The notes: generated by a model not told the origin, from the sequence alone. DNA of 64,000 bases from Anaerolineales bacterium (GCA_016927115.1 JAFGNH010000037.1:36584-100583); one strand, 5' to 3'; counted from the first letter of the stretch, positions 44,234 through 52,945 are shown. Made by a program: numbers and translations.

Positions 44234-45379
44234 ATGGGGTTCAATAAGGAATTGGAAAGAATACTGATAGTCGATGAAGATCCCGGCGTGCGGAGTCTAC
44301 TTGCTGAACAGATACTCGGTCCGTTCGGGTATCATGTCGCGGTTGCACAGGATGTAAGCCAGGCCATTGGCAAAGCACTTCAATTTTCACCTGATCTGAT
44401 TATTGCAAGCCTTACGCTTCCCAGTTTGAGTGGGAAAGACCTGCTGGTTGCACTACGGTCACAGGGTATGAGAGTCCCTGTCCTGGTAACAGCTGAGGAA
44501 GGTCGTGAAGTGGATGCTATTCAGGCCTTTCGCCTGGGCGCGAGTGACTATCTGGTAAAGCCCCTGCGTGAGGCAGAAGTCATCTCTGCTGTTGAACGTG
44601 CCCTGAAAGAAGTGCATCTTCGAAATGAGAGAGAAGAGCTTTCCAGGCAGCTTGCAGAAAAAAATCTGCAGCTGGGAAGACGGGTTCGTGAGCTGACCAC
44701 GCTGTACGGCATAGGAAAAATTGTAACCTCGATTACCGACCATTCCGAACTATTTTCCAAACTCATGGAAGGCTGCATGTATGTTGCTGAAGCTGATATC
44801 GGCTGGATGGCGCTGGAAGATGAACTGACAGACCAGCTGATTCTGCGGGCACATCGCAATCTCCCATCAGACCAGGCTGCCAGGCTGCACCAGCCGTGGA
44901 AAGACGGCGTCAGTTCGCTTGTAATGATCTCCGGTCAGGGTTTGATTCTGCACGGAGATGGGCTGCGCCAGTCTCGTTTGGGGCGTTTCTGTAAAGCTGT
45001 TCTGCTTGAGCCAATTATGGTGCGTGGCCGGGCCATCGGTGTTCTGTCGGTCGCAAGGAAGCGCGAGCAGGCATTCGTTGAGCGCGACCAGGCCATGCTG
45101 AGTGCCGTTGCAGACTACGCTTCAATATCCCTGGTCAATGCACGATTATTTGAAGAGCTGGAAGCCAGAGCAGAAAGGCTGCAGGAGAAAATTAATCAGG
45201 TAGAACACCTGGAAAGCGGTGAACAACAGCTCGCCGAGACGATGTATCCTTTGTTGTCAGATCTTCATACGGAATTACTGGGATTCCAGACGCGCCTCGA
45301 AAACCCAAATCTGCAACAGGAACTGCAGGAACTCATCAGCAAGCTGGAACACCTGGTAAATCCTGATATTGCATCCTGA
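44234..45379 (+). CDS. Receiver-like (pseudo-receiver) and GAF protein
   Basis: 381 residues: a receiver-like domain (8-130), coiled coil, a GAF domain (about 155-310) and a C-terminal coiled coil. In the receiver the acidic pair (VDED), Thr (VLVTAEE) and Lys (YLVKPL) remain, but the phosphoacceptor position is Ser59 in DLIIASLTLP where Asp is expected. It therefore probably is not phosphorylated in the normal way. No output or kinase domain is present. The start ATG has no ribosome site and follows an extended -10 by six bases. It lies 114 bases upstream of the receiver-kinase gene and probably works with it. Confidence 0.82.
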   Translation: MGFNKELERILIVDEDPGVRSLLAEQILGPFGYHVAVAQDVSQAIGKALQFSPDLIIASLTLPSLSGKDLLVALRSQGMRVPVLVTAEEGREVDAIQAFRLGASDYLVKPLREAEVISAVERALKEVHLRNEREELSRQLAEKNLQLGRRVRELTTLYGIGKIVTSITDHSELFSKLMEGCMYVAEADIGWMALEDELTDQLILRAHRNLPSDQAARLHQPWKDGVSSLVMISGQGLILHGDGLRQSRLGRFCKAVLLEPIMVRGRAIGVLSVARKREQAFVERDQAMLSAVADYASISLVNARLFEELEARAERLQEKINQVEHLESGEQQLAETMYPLLSDLHTELLGFQTRLENPNLQQELQELISKLEHLVNPDIAS

Positions 45380-45493
45380 GCCTGTTTGTGGAGTGGTTTC
45401 TCTACCCTGACTCCTGGTGTAAGATGTGCTAAATACGACTCTCCCGATTTCAACAGAAACAAACTGGTTGAGGAAGGTGCATAAACTTCTGAT

Positions 45494-47410
45494 ATGAATA
45501 ATAAGCTTATCCTGATAGCAGATGACAATCGTGAAATCTGCGAATTTCTCCAGGACGCAGTCCTCGAACCCGCCGGGTATTCCGTAAAGGTGGTGGGCGA
45601 TGGAATGTCCGCCCTTACCCTGGCCCGTGAACTCGAGCCCGTACTGGTGCTGACAGATCATCAGATGCCGAATCTTACCGGCGTGGAGCTGGCCCGGAGG
45701 ATACACAGGGATCACCCCGGGATACCGGTGATTATGATTACCGGTGAAAGTACAGAAGCCCTGATAATCGAGGCCCTGCGTGCTGGTGTGGTTGATTACT
45801 TTATCAAACCGTTTGACCCGGTTGAGCTGCTTAAGGCTGTAAATCGGGAGACAGAACTGGCCATCGCGCGCGAACAGGGTATTCCACTTGACGGTGAATC
45901 CAGGTCACTGAACCTTCGGGTGCAGGAACTGGAGACCCTGGCCATGATCGGACGTACGGTGACCGCCATGCTGGACCTTGACCAGGTATTGGGTTCGGTG
46001 CTTGATGCCGCGATCAAACTCACCGAGGCTGAGGAGGGCAGCTTGCTTCTGTTGGATGAGGAAAGCGGCGAGCTTTATATGCGTGCGTCAAAAAACTTCG
46101 ATCAGGAGTTTGCACAGACTTTCCGCCTTCGGGTACAGGATTCGCTGGCTGGCCAGGTTTTAGAAAGCGGAAAACCGGTTTTCCTTGATGAAACCGCGCC
46201 ACAAAAGATCAAGACAGCATATCTGGTGCATTCACTTGTCTATGTTCCCCTACGAGCCCGTGGTCATATCATTGGCGTGCTTGGTGTGGACAATCGCCAG
46301 GCAGGGCGCACGTTTACCGGTGAACATCTTATGGTTCTGAATGCCATAGCTGACTATGCTGCGATTGCGATCGAGAATGCGAAATTATTCCAGACATCCG
46401 AACGCGAGCGCCACAAACTTGAATCTATCCTTACAGAGATTCGCAATGGAGTTCTGGTTGTCGATCAGGAAAATCGCGTTATCCTGATTAATCCGACAGC
46501 CAGGGAAACACTGAAGATTGAAGGGAACCCTGTCGGCGAGCGTGTGTTTGACCTGATCGAAAATGAGCAGATCGCCGGCTTGCTTCGAATGGGCGGCAGC
46601 CAGCCTCGCCGGGAGGAAATCGAAACGGTCGAGGGCAGGGTATTTCATGCCCTGTGCACCAGGGTGGAAGGTGTGGGGCAGGTGATTGTGATGCAGGATA
46701 TCACACACCTGAAAGAACTGGATCGAATAAAGTCTGAGTTTGTAACAACTGTGTCACATGATTTGCGCTCTCCTCTGACCGCTATCCTTGGCTATGTAGA
46801 ATTAATCGAACGAGCCGGAGAGGTCAATGACCAGCAGCGCGAATTTATCCGCCGGGTCCAGACGAGTGTGGAACAAATAACCAACCTGGTAACTGATCTG
46901 CTTGATCTGGGGAGAATTGAAGCCGGGCTTGATACAACGAAGGAACGAACTCCCATTGCTATCCTCAGCAAGCAGTCTGTGGAAGGGCTGCGCGGACTCG
47001 CTGAAAAGAAGGATCTCATCCTTGAAATAGTCATGCCGGACGAATCACCTTATATCTATGGCGATCCGGTACGCATCAGGCAGATGATGGGGAACTTGCT
47101 GGAGAACGCAATCAAGTACACAACCGAAGGGGGGACGATCCGGCTCGAGATTGCAGCCGAAGAAGACCAGGTTTTCATAAGAGTCAGAGATAATGGTCCG
47201 GGTATACCTGCAGCTGATCTGCCGTACCTTTTTGACAAGTTTTTCAGAGCAAGCAATATCCCCGATACATTGCCCGGCACCGGCCTGGGCCTTTCCATTG
47301 TCAAATCTATAGTCGAAGGACATAATGGACGAATCTGGGTCGATTCCCATCTGGGGGAAGGAACGGAATTTATTGTAGTGCTTCCGCTGGATCGAATCCA
47401 GGCGAACTGA
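45494..47410 (+). CDS. Receiver-GAF-PAS histidine kinase
   Basis: 638 residues, no membrane segment. N-terminal receiver (5-125) with an intact phosphoacceptor Asp in LVLTDHQMP and Lys in FIKPFDP; GAF domain (about 150-300); PAS-like domain (about 310-400) with NGVLVVDQENRVILIN; HisKA with VSHDLRSPLTA near 420; HATPase with NLLENAIKYT, DNGPGIP and GTGLGLS. A receiver in front of the kinase suggests input from another kinase. Together with the upstream pseudo-receiver protein it forms a two-gene signalling unit. A hairpin follows the stop. Confidence 0.9.
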   Translation: MNNKLILIADDNREICEFLQDAVLEPAGYSVKVVGDGMSALTLARELEPVLVLTDHQMPNLTGVELARRIHRDHPGIPVIMITGESTEALIIEALRAGVVDYFIKPFDPVELLKAVNRETELAIAREQGIPLDGESRSLNLRVQELETLAMIGRTVTAMLDLDQVLGSVLDAAIKLTEAEEGSLLLLDEESGELYMRASKNFDQEFAQTFRLRVQDSLAGQVLESGKPVFLDETAPQKIKTAYLVHSLVYVPLRARGHIIGVLGVDNRQAGRTFTGEHLMVLNAIADYAAIAIENAKLFQTSERERHKLESILTEIRNGVLVVDQENRVILINPTARETLKIEGNPVGERVFDLIENEQIAGLLRMGGSQPRREEIETVEGRVFHALCTRVEGVGQVIVMQDITHLKELDRIKSEFVTTVSHDLRSPLTAILGYVELIERAGEVNDQQREFIRRVQTSVEQITNLVTDLLDLGRIEAGLDTTKERTPIAILSKQSVEGLRGLAEKKDLILEIVMPDESPYIYGDPVRIRQMMGNLLENAIKYTTEGGTIRLEIAAEEDQVFIRVRDNGPGIPAADLPYLFDKFFRASNIPDTLPGTGLGLSIVKSIVEGHNGRIWVDSHLGEGTEFIVVLPLDRIQAN

Positions 47411-47452
47411 CCGACCGCTGCATACAATAACATTTTAATGGGCGGTTTAAAT

Positions 47453-47495
47453 AGCCTACGCCGGGTGATGAGGGGATCGCCCGGCGTAGGCTTTC
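47453..47495 (+). terminator. Hairpin after the receiver-kinase gene
   Basis: Thirteen-base perfect stem: AGCCTACGCCGGG (47453-47465) with CCCGGCGTAGGCT (47480-47492), loop of 14, followed by only TTCGCC. Because the U-run is short it may be a weak terminator or an RNA structure placed just before a strong ribosome site at 47501. Confidence 0.5.
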
Positions 47496-47514
47496 GCCAA
47501 AGGAGGAGACAGCG

Positions 47515-47753
47515 ATGAGCATACCATGCACCGTCTCACGTCTCTGATGAGTATAATACGGGAAGAGTGTGAAAAGGTGAATTGTAATAAATCATCGTGC
47601 CCGTGTGACTTCCATCCAATACAGAACATACACCAGGGATGTGCGTTTCCAATCGAGCTGTGTTCCTTCATGGCTCCGGGGAACGGTTTTGAAATTATGT
47701 GGGAGAAAAAGAAATGGGTGAACAGGACCGGATGGCACTGCGGCGCCGTTTAG
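47515..47753 (+). other. Possible leader peptide plus small Cys-rich reading frame
   Basis: AGGAGGAG (47501-47508) precedes an ATG at 47515 by six bases; that frame encodes ten residues (MSIPCTVSRL) and stops at 47547. Its TGA overlaps the ATG of a second frame (47547-47753, 68 residues) with six closely or regularly spaced Cys (CEKVNCNKSSCPC and two more). That frame overlaps the start of the next gene by 40 bases. The arrangement looks like translational coupling, but the protein is unrecognised, so both may be chance. The rest of 47411-47713 holds only the hairpin. Confidence 0.25.
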
Positions 47754-48973
47754 CACGACTGGGAGGACGGCGAACTGTCAGAAAGGATGGCCTTTCAGAG
47801 CCGTCGGATCAGATACTACCTCCAGGTGATAAAATCCCCCTGCCCGAACGCTTATCCCCATTTGGCCCTGCTGCTGTCTTTGAAAAAATTTTCCCATTCC
47901 ACACCCGGCATGGACACACACCTATCGGTGATCTGCTCCGCCTGGGTCCGTATCTGAATGAGACCCTGACAGGGATCGGGGGTTCCGAAGGGCTTGACGC
48001 TGCGAACCTTGTATTTCTCGACACCGAAACCACCGGACTGGCAGGGGGTGCTGGAACCCTGGCTTTTCTGATAGGCGTTGGTTATGTACGGCAGGATTTT
48101 TTCCTGCTGAGACAATACTTCCTGCGCTCCCCGGGGGAAGAAGCTGCGATGCTTTCGGTTCTTGAGGAGGATCTGGGGAGTCAGCCCGTCTTTGTTACCT
48201 ACAATGGCAGGACATTCGATATACCCTTGCTGGAAACCAGAGCTCTCGTTGGACTGCGGAAGCGATGGCGCCTTTCAGCCCATCCGCATATCGATCTGCT
48301 TCACCTGACTCGCCGAATGTGGCGAAAGGTCCTGCCAGATTGCAGGTTGAGCACGGTTGAGCGTAGTCTGCTTGGGGTGGAACGCACAGGACAGGATATT
48401 CCCGGTGCGGAGATTCCGGCAATCTACCTTGATTACCTGCAGCGTGGTGATACAACCGGGATTCAGCGTGTGTGTTATCACAATGAGATAGATATACTTT
48501 CTCTGATCAGCCTGCTGATTCAGCTCGCTGAACGTTTCTCTCAGGAGGATCTTTCACGTTTACCGGATGGGGAAGTCCTGGCACTCGCTCGCTGGTACGA
48601 ACGGGCAGGGGAAGAGGACTCTGCAGAAGCAGCGCTGCGAAGGGCTCTGGGCAGCGCACAGGATGGGATTCGACGGGAGGCATTACAGCGTTTTTCACTC
48701 CGGATGAAACGTGAAGGGCGATATGAAGAAGCCGTCGAACATTGGCAGGAATGGCGTGATCTTGCTCCTGAAAATCCGACACCATGCCTTGAGCTGGCCA
48801 AGTATTTTGAGTGGCATAAGCGGGATTATCCTATGGCCCGGTATTGGGCACAGGAGGCACTGGTGTGCCTGACTCATTGGCCGGCGGGGCGTAAACGGGC
48901 AGCCTTATGGGGCCAGATAGAACATCGGCAGAAGCGGTTAGCAGTAAAAGCAGCCAGAGAATCCGGTGGATGA
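47714..48973 (+). CDS. YprB-type DEDDy ribonuclease H-like exonuclease with TPR-like tail
   Basis: 419 residues. The RNase H-like exonuclease domain (about 100-265) carries the motif set DTETTGL, YNGRTFDIPLL and YHNEIDILSL, the acidic residues of a DEDDy 3'-5' exonuclease. The C-terminal part (290-400) has TPR-like helices. Relatives (YprB type) are little studied; DNA or RNA trimming is inferred. ATG 47714 is used, with GGGAG 8 bases upstream; a GTG five codons earlier overlaps that site. It is convergent with the chlD-type gene. Confidence 0.8.
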   Translation: MGEQDRMALRRRLARLGGRRTVRKDGLSEPSDQILPPGDKIPLPERLSPFGPAAVFEKIFPFHTRHGHTPIGDLLRLGPYLNETLTGIGGSEGLDAANLVFLDTETTGLAGGAGTLAFLIGVGYVRQDFFLLRQYFLRSPGEEAAMLSVLEEDLGSQPVFVTYNGRTFDIPLLETRALVGLRKRWRLSAHPHIDLLHLTRRMWRKVLPDCRLSTVERSLLGVERTGQDIPGAEIPAIYLDYLQRGDTTGIQRVCYHNEIDILSLISLLIQLAERFSQEDLSRLPDGEVLALARWYERAGEEDSAEAALRRALGSAQDGIRREALQRFSLRMKREGRYEEAVEHWQEWRDLAPENPTPCLELAKYFEWHKRDYPMARYWAQEALVCLTHWPAGRKRAALWGQIEHRQKRLAVKAARESGG

Positions 48974-48987
48974 GCGAGTAGTTATTT

Positions 48988-49953
48988 TCAAGCTTCCATT
49001 TCCTGCCGGACTGTGTGATACAGGTTTTCGGCTTTTAGTTCAGCCAGGGAATAGCAGGGAGCATCCAGGTGGCGGGCAAGCTCTGATGCGAGGCCCTGAT
49101 CAAACGCTTCATTTTCCATATTGATCACTACGGAGCGAATAGTTCCCTCCCGGATTTTTCCGGCGATCAGATGTGCTTCTTCCTGAGGAGGGAGATTGGT
49201 TTTTGATACATTTCCAGCGCCATCTGTCAGCAGGATCATCAGGGGCAGTGCATCCGGATGAGAAATTTGATCCTGCTGAAAAGTTTCCAGAGCGAGTTCC
49301 AGTCCGGCAGAAAGCGGGGTCTTACCGCCTACAGGAATATCTGCCAGCGCTTTTCGGGCCAGAACAACGGAATTGGTGGGGGGCAGCACAGTCTGGGCCC
49401 GGTCCTTCTGGAAGACAATTAAACCTACTCGATCACGGTGCTGATAGGCATCGGTAAGCAGTGATAAGATCGCTCCCTTGGTGGCACTCATCCGTTCTGC
49501 CACAGCCATGGACCACGAGGCGTCCACAACAAACAGGATGAGATTGGAAGCCTTTTTTGCCCGCACTTTACGCTGCAGATCAGAGGATTGGATAGCAAAG
49601 GCTACTTGTTTGCGCTGTTCCTCACGATATTTCTGGAATGGGGCTGCTGCGCGCAGGGTTGCATCGAGGGCGATATCCCTTTCTTTTTCCCGCGCGGGGA
49701 TTGCTTTGATGTAGCGTCCGCGTTTACGATTGGTTTCAGTGCGGGTTCGCCGGCCTGTTTGGCGGCGGGTCAATCTGTCGATCTGGCCTTCCAGTCTGCG
49801 CGGTTTGAAAGCCTCTCCAACCTCTACTTCTTCTCCCCCATCCCACCAGCGTGCATCCTGGGATGCATCAGCAGCCTGCTGGAAGGGGTCAATCTCACTT
49901 GATTGGGTCGGCTCATCTTCGGGCTTTTCGCTCAGGATTTGGCGGGGAGGCTT
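48988..49953 (-). CDS. chlD: ChlD-type vWA part, reached by -1 frame change from the ATPase gene
   Basis: About 321 residues in the -1 frame relative to the ATPase gene. A Pro/Gln/Glu-rich acidic linker (RWWDGGEEVEVGEAFKPRR) leads to the vWA integrin-I domain, with MIDAS motif VVDASWSM and LLTDGAGNVS. It also has the chelatase block RRTRTETNRKRGRYIKAIP upstream of the vWA fold. In chelatases this part couples the AAA+ ring to the large subunit. The earliest possible independent start is a TTG at 49773 without a ribosome site, and conserved linker sequence lies upstream of it. The part therefore most likely belongs to a 683-residue fusion made by frameshifting. Confidence 0.8.
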   Translation of the reverse strand, partial: KPPRQILSEKPEDEPTQSSEIDPFQQAADASQDARWWDGGEEVEVGEAFKPRRLEGQIDRLTRRQTGRRTRTETNRKRGRYIKAIPAREKERDIALDATLRAAAPFQKYREEQRKQVAFAIQSSDLQRKVRAKKASNLILFVVDASWSMAVAERMSATKGAILSLLTDAYQHRDRVGLIVFQKDRAQTVLPPTNSVVLARKALADIPVGGKTPLSAGLELALETFQQDQISHPDALPLMILLTDGAGNVSKTNLPPQEEAHLIAGKIREGTIRSVVINMENEAFDQGLASELARHLDAPCYSLAELKAENLYHTVRQEMEA

Positions 49954-51038
49954 TTTTTTTCCTGAGGTTCGCCTTCTTTGATTTCTTCGTCGCCTGAGCC
50001 TGCACCGATCTCTGCCTGGATCTGATCTATTTTTTCCGTAAGTTCTTCCAGCTTGAGGTTGGTTTCCTCGAATGGGGAACGGCGCATGCGATGAGGCAGG
50101 GCGAGTTCGGCGGCCAGCGCGATATCGAGCTGAGTGATCGCAGGACGACCCTCAAAGGCTGCGTTTGCACGGGCTGATTTGAGGATCACCAGGTCTGCAC
50201 GATGTCCGTCGACTTCCATCTGGGATGTCAGGGCAGCAATGGAAAGAAGGTCGCGTGAGGAAAAGGCGATGTCCTTCAGCAGGCTGCGTGCATGCTGGAT
50301 TTTCCGGGAGAGTTCGTTTTCAAGCGGGAGATGCGTTTCAGAGAAAGAATCAGGATCCTTCTCGAACTCCAGGTTGTTCTGCATGATCTGCACGCGATCA
50401 CGGGCGCCGCGCAGTCCGCGGATGTCCACAGACAGGGCAAATCGATCCAGCAGCTGCGGCCGCAGGTCTCCTTCTTCAGGGTTCATGGTTCCGACGAGAA
50501 TATACCGGGCTGGATGGCTGAAGGAGATACCTTCCCGTTCGACGATGTTCATACCGAGGGCGGCCGAATCCAGCAGGAGGTCGACCACATGGTCGTCGAG
50601 CAGGTTCACTTCGTCGATATACAGCAGCCCGCGATTCGCTGCAGCAAGCACGCCGGGTTCAAAATGGCGTTCTCCCTGTTTGATGGCTTTTTCAATATCG
50701 AGCGTACCCACGACACGATCCTCGGTAGCCGATACAGGCAGGTCGATAAAGGGTGTGCGCCGGGTTCTTACCGGAAGGTTTTCACCATGAGCATGGCGTT
50801 CCTTGCAGTCAGTACACCAGCTGGCAGGATCGTCAGGGTCACAACCGAAGCGGCAGTCTGCGACAACCTCCACTTCCGGCAGCAAGGCAGCCAGCGCGCG
50901 CGCCGCAGTGGATTTTGCGGTGCCGCGTTCGCCGCGGATTAATACGCCTCCGATACGCGGGTTGATGGCATTGAGTATCAATGCCCGTTTCATTCGTTCC
51001 TGTCCAACAATAGCCGTAAATGGATAAACAATTGCCAC
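49932..51038 (-). CDS. chlD: ChlI/ChlD-type AAA+ ATPase part of a metal chelatase
   Basis: 368 residues if read without frame change. AAA+ ATPase of the Mg/Co chelatase class: Walker A GERGTAKS near 38, Walker B LLYIDEVNLL, sensor GTMNPEEGDLRPQLLDRF, and the characteristic Cys-rich insert (CRFGCDPDDPASWCTDCKE). It drives insertion of Mg or Co into a tetrapyrrole together with a large CobN/ChlH subunit, not in this window. Start is GTG 51038 with GGAGG about 8 bases upstream. Its own stop lies only six codons past a run of nine A. A -1 slip there continues into the vWA part. Confidence 0.9.
   Translation of the reverse strand: MAIVYPFTAIVGQERMKRALILNAINPRIGGVLIRGERGTAKSTAARALAALLPEVEVVADCRFGCDPDDPASWCTDCKERHAHGENLPVRTRRTPFIDLPVSATEDRVVGTLDIEKAIKQGERHFEPGVLAAANRGLLYIDEVNLLDDHVVDLLLDSAALGMNIVEREGISFSHPARYILVGTMNPEEGDLRPQLLDRFALSVDIRGLRGARDRVQIMQNNLEFEKDPDSFSETHLPLENELSRKIQHARSLLKDIAFSSRDLLSIAALTSQMEVDGHRADLVILKSARANAAFEGRPAITQLDIALAAELALPHRMRRSPFEETNLKLEELTEKIDQIQAEIGAGSGDEEIKEGEPQEKKSLPAKS
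49951..49962 (-). other. Frameshift site: run of nine A in chlD
   Basis: On the minus strand the sequence is GG, nine A (49960-49952), G. In the ATPase frame the codons are GAA AAA AAA AGC; slipping back one base gives AAA then AAG CCT and opens the vWA frame. The same result follows if the polymerase adds one A. An AGAAGG sequence lies about 10 bases upstream and could act as an internal Shine-Dalgarno stimulator. Confidence 0.75.
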
Positions 51039-51097
51039 TGATCGTACCCTCCGGTGAGATTATACCGTAATCGGAGCAATGAACGAATGATTCATGG

Positions 51098-51126
51098 TTG
51101 TCAAAGGCATGTTTCACCTTTATAAT
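51098..51126 (+). promoter_or_regulatory. Promoter of the S1-type gene
   Basis: TTGTCA (51098-51103), exactly 17 bases, TATAAT (51121-51126). Transcription should start near 51133, so in-frame start codons upstream of that, such as ATG 51094, cannot be used. Confidence 0.75.
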
Positions 51127-51159
51127 CATTCTATCTTAACCGTGGAGAATATCATTTTG

Positions 51160-52794
51160 ATGGAGAAACAGGATAGCCCTAATGGGGCCCAGAGTGCAGT
51201 GGAAGGAGGTTCCCGAAACGAAGAAGTCCACCCGATGAATTTGCTCATGGAAGAAGAGTCTATTGGCTTTTCTGCGCCACGTCGAGGTGAAATCCGGACA
51301 GGAACCATAGCACGTATTACAGAATCAGATATTCTGGTGGATATCGGAGCTAAATCCGAAGGAGTTATTCCGCGCCAGGATGTTGACCAGCTTCCCGAAG
51401 AGGAACAGGAAAAACTGGTTGAAGGCGCTGAGATCAGCGTTTATATCCAGAGTCTGGGGCAGGGTGATCACCCGATCCGGCTCTCCTTGCATCGCGCTAT
51501 AGAAGAAAAGGATTGGCTGGAAGCGGAAACACTGCGCGACAGCAAGGATCCCTACGAAAGTACAGTTGCCGGTTTTAACAAAGGCGGCTTGATTGTTAAG
51601 TTGGGGCGCCTGCGCGGATTCATCCCGGCTTCACAGATAAGTCTTTCTCGCCGAAAGCGGTCGGAAGGCGAAACGCCGGATAAGCGCTGGGGCAAGATGG
51701 TTGGTGAACCTATTGTCACCAGGATTATCGAAGTCGATCGTAATCGCAATCGTTTGATTCTTTCTGAACGGGCAGCAGCGCGTGAAGCAAGAGACATCCT
51801 GAAAGAGCGCCTGATTGATGAACTGGAAGAAGGAGAGGTTCGGACAGGGCACGTAATAAGCCTGGCTGACTTTGGTGTGTTCGTTGATATTGGCGGCGCA
51901 GATGGCCTTGTACATCTGTCAGAGATTTCATGGAAGAGGATCAACCATCCAAACGAAGTGCTCAGTGTTGGTGATGAGGTTCAGGTGCGAGTCCTTTCAG
52001 TGGACAGCAGTAAGAAGCGTATCAGTCTGAGCATCCGCGATCTCCAACCGGACCCATGGGAAATGCTTGAAAACACCTTCGTGGAAGGCCAGTTGGTCGA
52101 GGGTACAATCACCAAACTAACGAAGTTCGGAGCATTCGCCAGCCTGGTTGGGATGGAAGAGTTTGATGTCGAAGGCTTGATTCACATTTCTGAGCTGGCA
52201 GAGCGTCATATCACTCATCCCAAGGAAGTAGTGGCTGAAGGAGACCGCCTGGCTCTGCGAGTGATTAAGATTGATATCGATCGCCGGCGCATAGGGCTGA
52301 GCCTCAAGAAAGTGGATTCTCCTGCTTTTGCTGAAATGGATTGGCAAACGGCGATGAAGGAGATCAAGTCCGAGGATGAAGGCGAAGCGGCCGGTCCACA
52401 GGACGAAGCTGAAGAAGCGGCTGAAGTATCCACGGTTGCAACAGCTGCTGTCGAGCCTGAGGCACCTGCACCTGAAGAGCCCGGTGAGGAAGAAGCCGCG
52501 CCCGATAAAGCCGAAGTAGAGGAAGCTGAAGTCGACGAAACTGAAGTCGACGAAACTGAAGTCGACGAAACCGAAGTCGACGAAACCGAAGTCGACGAAA
52601 CCGAAGTCGACGAAACCGAAGTCGACGAAACCGAAGTCGAAGAAGCTGCAGCCGAAGAAGCTGTAACTGAAGAAGCTGAAGTCGAAGAAGCCGAAGTTGA
52701 AGAAGCTGAAGTCGAAGAAGCTGGAGCCGAAGAAGTTGAAGTCGAAGGAACCGAAGAGACTCCAGCGGATGAAGCGGTCGAAAAAAATTCCTGA
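51160..52794 (+). CDS. Ribosomal protein S1-like protein with four S1 domains and acidic repeat tail
   Basis: 544 residues. Four S1 (OB-fold) RNA-binding domains lie at about 45-115, 130-200, 215-290 and 305-380; repeats 3 and 4 have the classic FGVFVDIGGADGLVHLSE and FGAFASL forms. From about 400 the chain is almost only Ala, Glu, Val, Asp, Thr and Pro, with seven VDETE units at about 458-492. S1 proteins help mRNA bind to ribosomes; the acidic tail is unusual and may be disordered. ATG 51160 lies 12 bases after GGAG; TTG 51157 is an alternative. Promoter and terminator flank it, so it is monocistronic. Confidence 0.88.
   Translation: MEKQDSPNGAQSAVEGGSRNEEVHPMNLLMEEESIGFSAPRRGEIRTGTIARITESDILVDIGAKSEGVIPRQDVDQLPEEEQEKLVEGAEISVYIQSLGQGDHPIRLSLHRAIEEKDWLEAETLRDSKDPYESTVAGFNKGGLIVKLGRLRGFIPASQISLSRRKRSEGETPDKRWGKMVGEPIVTRIIEVDRNRNRLILSERAAAREARDILKERLIDELEEGEVRTGHVISLADFGVFVDIGGADGLVHLSEISWKRINHPNEVLSVGDEVQVRVLSVDSSKKRISLSIRDLQPDPWEMLENTFVEGQLVEGTITKLTKFGAFASLVGMEEFDVEGLIHISELAERHITHPKEVVAEGDRLALRVIKIDIDRRRIGLSLKKVDSPAFAEMDWQTAMKEIKSEDEGEAAGPQDEAEEAAEVSTVATAAVEPEAPAPEEPGEEEAAPDKAEVEEAEVDETEVDETEVDETEVDETEVDETEVDETEVDETEVEEAAAEEAVTEEAEVEEAEVEEAEVEEAGAEEVEVEGTEETPADEAVEKNS
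52531..52635 (+). repeat. Seven tandem 15-bp units in the S1-type gene
   Basis: Unit GTCGACGAAACYGAA occurs seven times without interruption; units 1-2 have ACT and units 3-7 have ACC. It encodes VDETE in frame. Looser GAAGTCGAAGAAGCY-type units follow up to about 52720. Confidence 0.97.
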
Positions 52795-52815
52795 ACGTCT
52801 GGAAGAAAGATCCTG

Positions 52816-52855
52816 CCGGGTAGGTTCAGTAGAGCTTACCCGGTTTTCTTTTTTT
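52816..52855 (+). terminator. Intrinsic terminator of the S1-type gene
   Basis: Stem CCGGGTA (52816-52822) / TACCCGG (52837-52843), followed by TTTTCTTTTTTT. Confidence 0.85.
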
Positions 52856-52897
52856 AAGATCGGGGTTACTCCCTGATTCTGTCGGGCGATAATTTGG

Positions 52898-52903
52898 TAG
52901 AAT
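52898..52903 (+). promoter_or_regulatory. -10 element for clpC
   Basis: TAGAAT with TGG before it (extended -10), 42 bases before the GTG start. The -35 is weak. Confidence 0.35.
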
Positions 52904-52945
52904 ATATTCAGTAGGAAGTTGTATTTAACTGCGGAGGATTTTGTA

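Noticed and set aside
49773..49773. Independent start (TTG) for the vWA part
   Set aside because: No ribosome site, and coding-like linker sequence continues upstream in the same frame to the A9 run.
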